From contig NC_037590.1 of the NCBI RefSeq assembly GCF_003073045.1, positions 28,608,449 through 28,672,448 of the forward strand: a stretch of DNA of 64,000 nt. Direction: 5' to 3'. Below, one piece after another: positions 37,300 to 59,500 of this stretch. Every line of letters begins with the position of its first letter. Position 1 is the stretch's first letter. The DNA is from Pomacea canaliculata. Taxonomy: Eukaryota > Mollusca > Gastropoda > Architaenioglossa > Ampullariidae. The position numbers and the translations under genes were made by a program. The notes beneath the pieces were generated by a model. It saw only the letters and a program-made list of their open reading frames with translations. It was not told the DNA's origin and ran no database searches.

Positions 37300-40200
37300 G
37301 AAGTCTTGATTTTTCACCAGGTGTTTTTCATCATCATTTGTGTCATATCTCTGACCAAGTTATATTGCATCTTCTGATTAGTTTTTCAAGACTTAGATGT
37401 TAAAATTTTGGCCCCTTGATTAGTAAGAATTTTATGCAAATTGACTCATTTGGAAAAAGCAAAAAATTGATTTGGTGTCACTCAAGGCACCTCCTGTATT
37501 ATTTAAAGATGAAGTTTTACCTTGAGATTAGTCTAAGACCTTGAATGATAGACAATATTTAAGATGTCTTTCATTCCTTCTCTGGTAAAAAATAAGTTGC
37601 AAGTGTATGTCGTTGACAAAGTTAATGTGGAGTCATACATGAAGATCTTTTAGAGAATATTATTACCTCTCTATGCTGGTTTAGTAAACATTTTAAAATG
37701 TGAAAGAAAAAGAAGAAATTGTTATGAAGAGTTGAAGTATTGGTTATTTTAGAGAGGTCTTATCAAGGTATTGCTATAATCAATTTTCATAGACAAGTTT
37801 TAACTTCTAATAAAGAAAGAATAGAAAATGGGATGTTATTTGTTTAAATGCTCACCTGAGAGCAAAACGTTTTTCAAATTAATGGATCTGGTTATTACAA
37901 ACACTAATTCCCAAAACTATGAGATGCAAACCTTCAAGCATTAAACATGCTCAGAAAGAGAAATCTGTGGTGCCATGTGAATGCATAAACATTTTTATTA
38001 AGGTTACTGTCAGCAGGAACGGTGGGCTGTTAATAAAGACACACATCCAATGATCCACTGTCCACGGCATCACAAATTTGACGGATGAAAATGATATTTG
38101 AAAGGTTATACCTCAATGAAAGATGATTTTCTGTGCAGCTTTGGGAAATTAGTATCTTGTGATGAACTTAAGTCCATCATTAGAAAAAGTTGTTTCACTC
38201 CAATGAGTTTAACTTTCAATTTTTATTAATTGAAATCAAATCTTGTTGCTAGAAGCTGCTGCTTTTTTAGGGGCACATTCTATTACATAAACTATGTATC
38301 CTGTCATGAAATGATCACTGGAAAATAAAAAATACCCACTTTTTAAAAAGTGTTTGTCATTATGCTGTATATTGTGAAGTTTTAGAGAGATGCAAAAAAT
38401 AAACATGTAACAAGCTGGAGTGGTCAGATAAAAATGCCTTTTTTATGATGTGGCTACAATAAAATTATTATAAAAGGCATTAGAAAAGTTTAGATCTCAG
38501 TAGATGGTGGTTTACTCATATCTAAGTCAGTTTTTGGCACTAAAGTCATTGGGTAAACACAAGCCATTTTGTAAATGAGACTATATTCACATTAATGTCA
38601 GTGATGCTTGACTGTTCACAAGTGGAATTTTGGAAGACTAGCTTACTGAATATTTTTATACAGAGCAATGTCTTCACAAAGATTATAATTCTTGAAGTAT
38701 TCCTGCAAGTAAATGGATCTAAGTTTGACAGACTTGTCAGGAAGCTGCAAAGCATATTTCTGTTGTTTTTTTTTTAATACTGACAGCATTTGTAAATTCT
38801 TAGTAGATATTTACAGAGCAAGTTTAAATAAAATTGTGAAATAATATTTTCAATAAAATTTCATGCAAGAATATTCATTTTCAAACAAGTTTATAAAAAA
38901 AAAAAATTAATCACTAACCATATAAGGTTAGCTAAGGTCTTGAAGATTTGTAAACACAACGGCACCTATTCTTAATTATTAACTATTTATCTGAATGAAA
39001 GAATTGTATGTTCTATACTAAAAAATTTACAAAAAAGAAAACACATTATTCAAGCAAAAGTACACTCAAACAAGTCATATTTAAAAGTTTGCATATTAAT
39101 GTTTACTGGGTAATGATTTTCCCTTTCATCTCTGTTACCAAACAAAATGCCATAAGCTTCAATAAAAATAACCATTAACTTACTGTAAAGGTACAAGCTA
39201 ATTTTTTTGTCAAGGAAACTTCTTCAGGTCTGAAGGGTTTTCAGGGGATGCAGCAAAAAAAAAAAAAAATCTTTTCTAACTAAAAGTATGAAATGGGGAG
39301 AGGCTATTATAACCCACAATCATATTTACCTTTAACAAAAGGTAAGAAATGCATTTGTAAGGCTTTTTGCCTGTAAGCTGTTACACTTCCTGCTTATCCA
39401 CCCATTCTCCACCTCACACGCAAAGGCTGCGTACAAGTGCCTGCTGCTGATGGCTTTTGCAACATGTGACAAGAGTTGGTAAAAAGATGATTGTACAAGC
39501 TGCTGCCATTACAAATGTCACAACCTGCGTGGCTGAAAAATGCACATTTCCATGCCCATATTACTTCACACTGTAACAAGTCTTAGAAGAATAACTACTA
39601 AGCTGTGACATCCACATCTTAAAAGTACATGAAATGAACAATATACTGTTTCCAAAGGGTGGTGCTGCTATTTAAGAGCATCTACACTGTGTTTAAAATG
39701 CTTCAGGATTATGACAAAGGAACACTAAAACATTTCATTGCAACTTGAGGGGTTTGTTGCTGCTAGCATTAAAAAAAGATATATTTATATGAATGAAGTG
39801 GAGCTATATGAATCAGTCTCTGAAACTAAAGTCAGTGAGACTAAATCCTGATTTTCTTTTTTAAAGGGTAACTTTCTAGGACCAATCATTTTAAGAAGCA
39901 AGAAGACGTATATCTAAAGACACCAATTAGACCATTGTCAGGGTTACGCATCAAGAAAGAAAGAAAAAAAATCCTGATCTTTCCATTTCTGAAGAGGAAT
40001 CCATAGACCTGTTTCTAAAGGAAAACTGAGAAGACAGCGACGATCATGGTGAAAAATAACATGGAGGTCACAGAACAACACGAGACATACTGTCCCAAAT
40101 ATGCACTTCTGAAAGACTGTCATTTTTAAAATACTGCTTTTGATCTTATTTAAACATGAGGGTAGTCAATAAAGAAGACAATAGTTGAAATCCCCCTCAT

Positions 40201-42114
40201 AAAGCTCCCACAGACTTTTTTTCACAAAAATCTGTTAATGTAGACAGAACCTGCAACCTGATGGTGACCAAGGAGAAACAATTAAGAACAAATCACAGAC
40301 ATAAACAAAACCTTGACTAGAAGCAAAGGCGATGCCTGGAATGTCCTCTGAGACAGCAAAATGTCATAGCTGCTATGACTGAAGAAGCAGATCACAAGCA
40401 ATGTTGATAGAGGATCATTATGAAATCTTAGATAATTATGATACATGCTGCCATCTTGTGCAGTTGCATAAACAAATCAAAAATTCTAGTATAAACATAT
40501 TAGCATATATCTTCTTTGATTACCACCAGAGGCTTTATGCAGGGCCTGAGGCAAGGCCTGTCAAAGAATTAACATTTTGACAGAAAATGAGTGCTTTCAT
40601 GTCACACAATTTACTTGTATGCTATGTTGGTCTTCTTTGTTTTTGACTTAATCCATAGTTTTTCTGCATGCCTTCGACCACATCTCCGGGGCAACACATT
40701 GCCTGACTTTGGTGTGTCAAACTGGCATGAGTCATTCATTTATTCATTTGTTGTGAAACCTTAAAGCCACTCTAAAGATTTAGGTATGCAAAGTTTACTT
40801 CATTTTGATTATGCAAGTTCACTGAATTGTAATTCTGCTGCAAAAACATTTAAGAAGCAAGCATTGAAATGTTTAAAAAAAACATACAACAGCTGCATAT
40901 TCCTGCACCGGCAGATGTAAAGCAATCACAAATCAATGGTTATTTTGTAAGACATCCTCAACAATTAAGACATTTTGGAGTACCTAAAAGCTAGGCAATC
41001 AAAGAATCACAACCAAAGTAACATACAATAATACTGCCTTCTACATATATCTCTATGTACTTGATGCTACAAAACATCGAGCATATAAAGCATGCATACA
41101 AGAAAGTAAACTTTACAGTGAAAAATCTTTTACCAACATAAAGACTAAGAAATGTCTATGGTGAGTTTTGTTAGCATTACATTGGACATACATTTGTCTA
41201 TTTTTGCAAAAGATGCTTTTTGTGAATAATGCTTTCCAATGTTTGGCAACATCATCTCAGTTATGAGCCACTCTCTGCAAACCAATTTGGGATACATACC
41301 ACCGACCTGTTTGCACAACAATAGGTCCTCCCCAAAGCTCACAAAATAGGAATTCTCCCCACATACAAACACTTTCCAACACAAGGCACACATTCACAAA
41401 GTATTCTGCTAAAGCCATGATAGCACTCAGTTCGTTTAAAAAGCAGAAAGTGATGATGATGATGATGTAAACCTTAGCTGCTTATTCCAATCACCAAACA
41501 CTCTGAATAGTGAAGTTCTGACGCCTGTTAATGTCAGAAATTAATACAGCAAAACACCTATAAAACTACTTTTGACTTCAAAAACAAGCATTAGCATTAA
41601 TATTCTCTGATTTTACTTAATGACTAATTATTAAACAAGAGCCATATACTGCAAGAATTATTTGTATAAAGCATATTCAGCTAGCTTACCATTTTCTCTT
41701 TCCACTACCCACCAAAAAAAAAATGCAAATGGAGGTAGTAATTACTTCACAACATGTGAAATGACATAATACCAAAAAAAATGTTGCTTTTTTAAATCAT
41801 CAGCAGCTGACAATGTACATTCACATTTTACCTTGGCATTTAGAATCAGGGTGATAGTGCAGTACAATCATACTTTAGACTTAAACATTCATATTGCATT
41901 AATTAAACAGTTTTGTAATAAGTCAGTCTTCCATCTGTTCATCAATGCATAAAAATGAGCCACTGAAGACTTATCACTCTTATCCACATGAACCACAAAA
42001 AAATTAGGACCTTAACTGCAATGTTGATGCAGGTCCCTTGACAAATGGCATATTCCTCACTGCTTCAACAAAAGTTTTAAAATCTGACAATGAATGCACC
42101 ATCAAAATGTGGGT

Positions 42115-42321
42115 TGGGGAAAGTGGGGGGGGGGGAAGGAATAAGTGTTTTATGCCAAGCCAGCAACTAAGGCTACATGTATATCACGGCAAGGCAGCCA
42201 GCCCTGTAAATGAATGCCCCTTGCAGAGAAAGAACAGCGTGCCCGAGACAAGAGCTGAACCCAGGACAGACAACCTTCACTGTATTGGTGACAGGCGCTA
42301 ACTGTTACGCCACCGGACCCC
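42115..42321 (-). mobile_element. tRNA-derived SINE, family A, copy 3
   Basis: Minus-strand reading gives the same head (GTCCGGTGGCGTAACAG) and body (CAATACAGTGAAGGTTG, then GCTCTTGTCTCGGGC) as the copies at 21052 and 28193. It contains a long G run on the plus strand near 42125-42135. Ends are less clear than in the other copies; GTGGGT at 42109 and 42322 may be a short target-site duplication. Confidence 0.75.
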
Positions 42322-43420
42322 GTGGGTCAAACGTCCTTTCACAAATAAACACAACAGCAGATAAATGTTTGAAAAACCTGCATTCCAACAATGTTCAGCA
42401 TTCCTTCTCTCCTATTCCCCACACCACCAATTTCCTTCTCTGTTAGCCATCTATTCATGTTCTATCTGGCAAAAGCTTAGATGTTCCAGTAACAGCGTAT
42501 GATTCAGTTAAACAATGACTGATTCATTCATCATTTTGGGACAACAGATATACTGTATGTTTTGTGGGTGTTGCAACTAATTTATAAAGTCATTGTATTC
42601 TTTTCTTCTTTAAAACTGAACTGAATAATTGGTTGTCTGTCTGTGTACAAAGAGATTAGATGTTGGGTTGACAGTTTTAAATAATGTTTGATTAAACATT
42701 AATGGAATAGGACTTAAGATGAGGATTATTTTGTAAGGTTAATCAAACATGGTTGCATCAAAGTGTTCAGTATGAGTATCATTGGTGTAAAAGTTCTTGC
42801 CTTTCAATAAAGTAATTTTATGAAATTTTCAAGTAATGTAAACTCTTCAATTACTTTTACAAAGGCAAAGATTAGCATAAGTACAAATGCATTAATAAAA
42901 AATTCAATAAAAAATGCAAAAATCATTACACACAAGTACATTAAGTCATAACCTAGAACAGTTTTCATGGATTGCTCACTTTGTTCAGGTGATCCATCAA
43001 GTCTCAAAACTGGCACAAGACTACAGGCACATCTGTATACATTTGCACGTCTAAAGGCTGAACTGCCCATAGCTGATCAAATTCTAGATGTGAATACATT
43101 CACTTTCTTCTAAACATTTTAAAAATCAAACAACTTGATAATGGTAGCCATTTATCTGTATCAAAGAAAGTTGGGGGTTAAACAGCAATGTGATTCATGT
43201 AAACAGAATCTAAGAAGGTAGACTATTCACCATAAAGATTTTAATCTCAATTGCCCTATTCTACAAAATTTGGCGCTTATTAAGTCGTTTATGCCTTTCA
43301 GACATAAGGAATGTTTGAAAGTAACAAGTGAGTAAACAAAACTTAGTCATGGAACTTAAATGCAATTCATGTCCACAAAACTATATCAGCCAAGAATTCT
43401 TCTTGCAGCCTTTAATCAAG

Positions 43421-43966
43421 CTTAAAGACCAACCTGAATAGGTTAAGTTTTTTTGCAGATGTCACTAGATACAGATGATAAATCTAACCTGTAAATTTCA
43501 GCTTCCAAAACTGATCTATTAATTATCTGCTAGCTAAGTATGCAATTCGCACCTGCAATCGAGTGCTGCTAATAGTGTACAATATCACGCTGGTACATCA
43601 TTCACAACATTGCCAGCTGTCAACAACAGAGTGACAGTTTGGACTATTAGGATGTTGAAAGTCTGCATTTGTCATGCTAAAGAGTTCAGAACCATGAAAA
43701 ATGCAAAATGCAGACTGTCAGAGTCTGAATAATTCGAACGGTTGCTCATTCTCTCTCTGATTGGTGTTGGCCACTGGCAACCTTGTGAATGGTGCACTAG
43801 CATGACGTAGTACACTTTTACAGCACCCATTGATCACAGGTGCAAATTGTAGTGGATAATTAATAACAGATGGGTTTTGGAGGCTGAAATTTACAGGTTA
43901 GGTTTTTACTGTTTGTAACCTCTGATATCTGAAAACAACGCAAACCACTCAGGTTGATCTTTAAAG
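43421..43966. repeat. 546-bp near-palindrome (foldback/MITE-like element)
   Basis: The left arm from CTTAAAGACCAACCTGA and the right arm, read backwards from 43966, match imperfectly over almost their whole length. Paired landmarks include AACCTGTAAATTTCAGC (43489 and 43890 regions), ATTAATTATC, GCACCTG, AGTGTAC, CATTCACAA and TTGCCAG. Even the centre has a paired TCTGCATTT/AAATGCAGA. The spacer is only a few tens of bases around 43690. There is no coding frame. A transcript through it would form a long hairpin. Confidence 0.75.
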
Positions 43967-44718
43967 TTTTAGACCACTGCTAAAGTGGAAAAAAATACTT
44001 GTATGTAGGTCATGGAACTGCCAGATATTTAAAAAAAAAGATGATGAATCTTATAAAACGTTTGGAAAGAAACTTTATTTATTAAGATTATTGAGCTCTA
44101 AAGTAATTACTAATTTGTAATGGTCTGCTTGGGCAGGTGAGGTCAAGGGATTTACTTATTTACTTGCAGATGCAAGAAGCAGTTACTAATATTAAATGTG
44201 AAAGTTTTTCAAGGAATCTGCATTTGTTCCACATCTAAAGGATTTTGTGCAAAGTCATCAGAAAAACTGAGGATGTGAATTTGTCAAGTTGTAGCAACAT
44301 TTGTGCAAGAATGGTTACTTTGTTACAATGTAAAAACACTAAGAAGACACATGCAAATCCATGCCCATTATCTAAACTGATGTTGCTCAACAGACAGACT
44401 AATGCAAAGAAGAAAATACTGATAACAGTGTGAGCTTAAAGAAACTTTTTATCACTTGTTTCATTTTTTGCTTTGTTTTGCTTTTATTTGCTTAGTCAAT
44501 GGAATCTGGAACTCACTAAAAATCATAATCCACTATGGTGCAAAGATTGTTTCCAAAAACTACTAGTCACCTATAGAAATCAAATTCTGTCAAATCATAC
44601 AGCTGTAGTCATTAGTGCTATTTATGGAATGAAATAGCTGTTGAAGATGAAGAGGGAACGTGCACTTATTTTTCATAAAATTACCACTGTCCAGTTTATT
44701 TCTTCTCTAATTTTAGAG

Positions 44719-53075
<8,357 letters not shown>

Positions 53076-53229
53076 GCCTCAGGCTGTCTGCTCCAAATGG
53101 TTTATGCGGCGGTCCCATTTTACTTTTCTCCAATCAAGAGCGTCTTTACAATAAGCATCGCAGTCATGTGAGACCGGAAGTAGAGACTTGCTCGCATTTG
53201 CTTGTTTGTGTGCACTGTAGGTTAGAACA
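53076..53229. promoter_or_regulatory. Bidirectional promoter shared by ECD and LAMTOR2
   Basis: Only 154 bp separate the two divergent start codons. The interval contains a CCAAT box (53130-53134), an ETS/GABP-type site ACCGGAAGT (53173-53181) and a MiT/TFE M-box-like TCATGTGA (53164-53171). No TATA box was seen. The sites are read from sequence only; use of the M-box by a TFEB relative is inference. Confidence 0.7.
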
Positions 53230-55462
53230 ATGTTAAAACCTAAGGCGCTGACGCAGGTTTTGAGCCAGGCAAATACAGGAGGTGTGAATAATACTTTGTA
53301 AGTTTGTATGATGACGAATCTGAAAGGTAGAATATTTCTATTTTCCTAGTAACACAAAAAGAATACCTGCTTCTGATGTGTACTCTAATTTGTGTGTCTC
53401 CGAGAGAGAGGAGACTGCTTTCAGAGCTGTTCAATAATTGTTTAATTTATTATACTTCTGTGAAATTAGTATTCTGGTTTTTTTTTCAATATGGGTAAAT
53501 TGGAAGTTTCTTTTGAGTAAGGGTACAAGTTACAGCTGTAGTAATTGTGGTTACTGTTGTATTAACAATCTAAACACATTTTAGAGATCTTATGGTGTTT
53601 CAGTAATGAATTATTCTCATGCCAAAATTATCAAAATAATTGCACGTATCTCAAACTGATTTTAATCTGAAGTTGAGACTTTTCTTGGTATAGTGAACAT
53701 ATTGCATGTAGATCTTATGTGAGTAGAATTATTATGTGATTTTGCAAAAAATTGTTTTCCATAGGAATATTTTTTTTTTTTCTGTTTCATGTGAATTAGA
53801 TTGCTCAACAATGAAGGTGCTCTTCTGGCTTACTCCGGATTTGGTGACAGAGATGCATCAGTCACAGCAGCCATTGCAAGTAATATCTGGACAGCATACA
53901 TGAGAAGTGGTCACCAAGTATTTGACAACAGCAAACTTGACTGTATTTTATTGGACTGCAAGGTTTGTATTATGTACAAGTTCAAATACAGTCCCATAAA
54001 ATGATAAGGATTTTAATTGTGGTGGAATCCATAGAGCAGAGTGTACTATACTGTATAATGCTACTACAGGTCAGAACAGATTCAAATCAAAAGGCAAAAA
54101 GTGATGGTGCTGCTTTTTCCTCTTGCCACTAACAATATTATTTATAAATCACATTTCCCACTAACAATATTTGTAAATTACATCTCCTTATGTGAATACA
54201 AGCTCAATATGCTGCACACAAAGACCACATGAACCAACAGTCAACCATAAGCATAAACATCAGTAAACAAATATGACACCATAATTAAAAAAAGAAACCC
54301 TAAGTCCTAAATGCTGGGATGAGTGGGTAGTCCAGATTATGTAAGATATTTTTTAAAGATGTGTTTTGAGGGCATCAAATGTGGACACAGTTTGAAATAA
54401 AAACTTTATTTTCCTAATGCTAGAAACTGGCATCACATTAGTCAGCTGGTGATGCATCTGTGCATTGATTATAGTATTACGCTGTATTGTTCTTTCATCA
54501 TGAAAGGTAGCCTTGGATGTTATAGGATGCTGCATGCACCTGCCAGCTCATCAGTTTATTTGCCAATAGAAGTGGTGATTTGGCAAAGAATAAGGTGGCT
54601 ACACAGAAAAGAGTAGTTGTAGGAAAGGCACCAGAATAGATAAATATAAAAAAAGGCAAAAGGACAAGTGATCATTGCTGTAACCAACCACTACACCTGG
54701 TGATTACTCTACTTGGTCACACAAATTTTATGCATTTGGCAATAGATCAAGAATATGAATTTTATATTCCTTTTTGGATAGAAGGCAAGTCATCAGTGTA
54801 CTGTAATGGTCAATGTCACATTTTAGGTATTTTAAATATGAAATTATTGTTCTTTGGTAGAATTTTTATATATTTTATGAGCATTATGATTTTCAACATG
54901 CAAAACTGTTGTTTGGTTTTTTCTTTTGACAGGATGGAAAAGTAGCTATAACAAAGGTTGCAAATCTACTGTTGTGTATCTGCAGCAAAGAATCTGTAGG
55001 CTTTGGTATGCTTAAAGCAAAGGTATGGTTGACCTTAGCAGCAACTTACAATAAAAGCTGTTGTGTTGAAGCAGTTTAAAAAGTTCTTGTTTTCCAAGAA
55101 ATGTTTTTTGGTAAACAAAAGTTTACTTAGCATAAGTTTTTCTCATGTACCATGTTCCTGTATTACTACTATATAAAACGTTTTTGCATGTAATTGTAGC
55201 TGTTTTCCTATATTAAGTCAAGTGATAAATTTCTGCAGAAGAAAGCCTCATCAAATTAATTTGAAATACATGTATTAGCTTTCACCACCTTGGGTAATAA
55301 GCAGACTTAATTATACAGATTATTGGGGTTAGTTATAAAGAAATATTTGCTTGAAATGTTTTTCTATTTCATTATTGTCATGCATGTTTCAAATTCTGTG
55401 TTAAGGTTGAGGCTTTGGCTGAATATTTGGAGGGTCCTCTGTCCCAGGTTGCAGCATCTTGA
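53230..55462 (+). CDS. LAMTOR2: LAMTOR2 (p14/ROBLD3), Ragulator subunit
   Basis: Roadblock-domain subunit of the lysosomal Ragulator complex, which anchors Rag GTPases and mTORC1 and scaffolds MEK/ERK signalling through its dimer with LAMTOR3. Exons (+): 53230-53297, 53800-53962, 54933-55022, 55406-55462; 125 aa, the same length as human. Strong identity along the whole length: [19 protein letters not shown] at the start, [40 protein letters not shown] and VGFGMLKAK, and the terminal QVAAS. All splice sites are GT-AG and phases agree. It shares a promoter with ECD and converges on the APN1-like gene. Confidence 0.97.
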
Positions 55463-56579
55463 TACAAGTGGGATGCATTGATCCACGTGGAGCTTTATCA
55501 TTGTTGTCATGTATTTTGCCTTTGTGCTCATCCTTGTTGCATGAATTAAGCATTTTTGTTTGGCTGAAAGATTAGTTTTAGATCACATCTATATAAAGGT
55601 GGTTGCTATTATTTTCTGATAACATATTAAGACAGGATGGGTCACATAAAAGAAGCCTGCCTCTGGTCTGTATTATTGTATATTAAGTGGCCCACCATGT
55701 ATAAGTCAACTGGTCCTGATGGGGTAAAAGTGCATTGCCTGTCATGTAAGGGAATATATTACTTTGGGGGAGAAGCAATCTTTTCAATATTAAGATTTGT
55801 TTTATCAAAGTGATTATAAACTTGCGAAGTATCCATAGGAACATTATCAACAAGCAGAATAGATATTTTAAGATCTTCCCAACAAAAATGTTAAACATCA
55901 TAGCAAGAAAACAAAACTAATTTTACAACAGCCTGTCAGCAGATACAAACGGACAATGACAAGGTGAGAGTAGGAGTTAACAACCTAGTTTCTTTCCTTT
56001 AGCAAAACTAATGTGAAGAAAAACAGGAGGATTACATTGCTTTGTGAGATTTTGTCATTCCTGGATTATAATATCCGAAACAGTGGTTTTGCATTTGATA
56101 GAAACTACTGGTCATTTCGTTTTTGCCTGTCTGATCCAGTGGTGCATGTTTTGTGTGATAATAGGGATGGATGCAGGAGTGCAAGAAGTGGTAATGCAGT
56201 ATTTTACTGTTTGTAACTTTACTTTGTTGGTTATAAATAATGTAAAAAAAAATAATATTTAACTATGTCTAGAAAAAGATGCTCTGCATAAAAATGGAAT
56301 AAAGTGATGAATCACTTATTAGTCTTTATTTTTTTACCATTCAATGATAGAAAAAGAACTAAGTTTTGAAAAACAATTGTGCTCTGAATCATTTTGAAAT
56401 ATAATTAGAAATATTTAAGCAGATCAAATACCAGTAGCAAAAATATTATGATAAATCTATTGTGTAAGTAAAACTTTGATAATCTTTGTGTGTACAAATC
56501 AAAACAACAAACACAAAGGCAATCAAAATAATTGATGTATGTGCCATGTCCCGGTTCTCTCTTTGATCATCTTTTCAGA
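55463..56579. other. Convergent 3' region between LAMTOR2 and the APN1-like gene
   Basis: Expected to hold both 3' UTRs. No conserved exon, repeat boundary or structured element was recognised. Confidence 0.45.
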
Positions 56580-59500
56580 TCATTTGCAGGCAGAGGCTGC
56601 CATGTAGTTTAGAAGTTTTATTTCTTCACTGTAGTTGCCCCAAGGGGTTTCTAGGATCATTGGTATCCCATCAAATTTAGGGTCCACCATGAAGCGCTTA
56701 AAACCTTCAAGTCCAATTTTCCCTTTTCCAATATTTTCATGCCTGTCTAAGTGACAGCCCACAGCCCCTGAGAAATAAAATAAGCAATTTATGCATTTGT
56801 TAATTACAGAGCATCTCATAGTGAAAAAGATCATATTTCCAATAAACTCTTACATTTGCAACAGCAAGTAAGCAAAAGAAGCATATTGCAGACAACACAA
56901 AATCGAATTCAGAAGAACAATGCTCAAGAGCTGTACTATGGGAGACAACTATATTCAAACTTCCTTAAATAAAATTCATTGACATCAAAACTACTACATA
57001 TGCTACTAATGTCAATGTGAAAAGAAAAGGGAAGTGTTCATAATGTACATCAGCTCTTTATTTGAAATTATCACTGAATTAAAAACAAAGAGTAAAGAGT
57101 ACCTTTAGAGTCATTCAGATGCATGGCCTTGAGATATTTCATACCTACAATTCTGTCAAAGTCGCAAACAAATTGCGTGTATCCTTTCTCAGTTGATAGG
57201 TCAAACCCTTTACAAAAATAAAACACACACACAAAATCAAACCAAAAGCTACAGATTTTGACCAAATGGAGAAAATCCAGTGCAATCCAGAATTGCAATT
57301 TCATTAATGTTTCATTAACTAAAGAAAATGTTAAAATAAGTGTCATTTAATGATGCTGGTCTTAATTGGTTCTTCCATGTATTTTATCAATTGTCATTTC
57401 CCATGCATTTACAGTGAAATAACTGTAGAATACTGGTAACAGCTTATGCAAAATCATATTGGGTTTTGGGGTGGTGGTTGTAGTTTTTATATTACGAATT
57501 CATAGCTTTGAAATGATTATGCCCGCTGTAGTTAAGTCACAGTTCTTAGCTGTCATAGCGTTGGGGAAAATTTCTTACCAGCTGCAAATGCATGACATGT
57601 ATCCAGACAGACTCCAATACGTGACTTGTCTTTAACCCTGTCAATGATGCCCCTCAGTTCCTCAAAATGACCACCAACTGTGTTGCCCTGGCAACTCATG
57701 TTTTCAATGACTGCATAAAGTTCAATAAAAATCAGAAACACTGAAATGCAAATATTCCAGCTATTGGTGATAGTTCATTGTTGTTATTACTAGCATTGTT
57801 CTAAATAAAATCTGTATTCCAGATGGAACTTAATGTTAGCCAGTCCAGTAAAATGATCAATAAAAGATCTCAACATAACTATGCCCCCCAAACCCTATTT
57901 TTAACGAACAAAAATGTATGTGTGGAGTACTTTATAAATGCTCGAAGAAATTTTTGCATAGATATGCTGTATATGGGGAAAAAAGCCTTAAATTTACAAA
58001 AATTAATTTAAACTTTCCTGGAGGACTAGAACCAAAAATAGCCTGCACCTGTTACTACAAACTTGGTCTGATCATGTGCCCAGTTGATGCAGTCTGCAAT
58101 CTTATCAAGACAATCACCAACACTGATCTGCCCACACGTGGACCCTAAAATTTGAAAGAAATATAGTAATTTGGAAAACTCGCTATCTAGTTACCAGTAA
58201 TCAGCACTTAATGAACAAAAGTCTGATGTTTTAATGAAAATCTATGAATTTAATGACTTTTTGAAAGTCCTGAGGATGCTCTATAGCCTGGCGATTAGTC
58301 TGGTTAGCTGTAGAGCAGGTTGCATGCAGGAGGCCCTTTCAGGCATTTGTCTGGAAAAAAAAAATTACTTCCTCACTCAACAAAAAGGGGGACTGCATTT
58401 ATTATCAAGTCAACTATCTTCAGCCACTGCCTTCCCTATTGGTGCTCCAGACAAAATAAACCACTTACATTCACTGCCCTCAAGGCAAATGGACTATACC
58501 TTATGTTGTGAAAGTCCCAGTGAACAGCAACTCTCTCACAAACACATGTGTACATGATATAAGCAAACACACCTGGATGAAAATTGAAAAGTGTGAGACC
58601 CAGTGCTTCACACCTTTGAAGTTCATCCAGTAAAGCTTCCCGACTTTTCTCTAGTGTTTCTGGACTTGGAGATCCACAATTAAGAAGGTAGGATCCATGA
58701 GGCAGGATAGAACTGGGTGAAAAATTGTGCAGCTGAAATCAAACAAAGGAATCACACTTTGACATATCTATTACAGTTTGACAGAGTGCTTTACTCATGA
58801 AGTAGATTTTTCAAATATTCTGACACTATTTTAACCTCTTCTTGGAAGGTGTAATTAAATTTTTTGTGCACTCATTAATCAGTGATAAAATAACACCATC
58901 AAATATTTGGCTTCAAAGTAAAGACTTGTGTATTAATGAAAAAAAAGTAGTTTCAGACTTTCTGTTCTTTCATTATTTGGATTCTAACAAGCAACTAATT
59001 TCTCAGGGGAATAATACAATTATATAGTATATGATGTATGCACAAATCAATTATGTTTAAAAATGAAGAGTTTCAACAGCAAAAATTTGATATTTAAAAA
59101 TACCTAATTTAGTGAAATTAGCATTTCTAAATAAATATATCCATTCTTGATTATGCATTTAAGCATACTGTGCATGCTTCCTTGAACTTTGCTGCTGCAA
59201 CAGAGTCAAGTGGCTTTGCTGTCCAGGAACGCTGGGATTTAAGAAAAAGACCAAAGGCACGAGCACCCATAGACACTGCCTCTTCAACTGCTTTATGAAG
59301 ACCACCTGATTATATAAAAAATATGAACATGTATACACAACATGCCAAGTGTTTTCTTCTCTCCATCACCAATTGAGGTCTTAATTGTTCTCTTCCACTC
59401 TTGAACGTACTCAGATATGCTTGAAAAGATGCCTTGTCACAGTTGATAAAAGAATTATAACTGTTTTTCATTAGTTTACGTCTGGGCCAATGAAACAGCA

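Larger units (their letters stand above)
37300..44718. other. Long gene-poor region between POLDIP3 and ECD
   Basis: POLDIP3 (+) and ECD (-) converge on this 7.4-kb stretch. I found no conserved exon on either strand. It should include both 3' UTRs; AATAAA words at about 38826 and 38857 are possible POLDIP3 polyadenylation signals. Content seen: a family A SINE, a GATGAT repeat at 41453-41468 and the 546-bp near-palindrome. The rest is AT-rich without visible structure. Confidence 0.45.

Noticed and set aside
41453-41468. GATGAT tract in the gene-poor region
   Set aside because: Ordinary trinucleotide microsatellite with no coding context.
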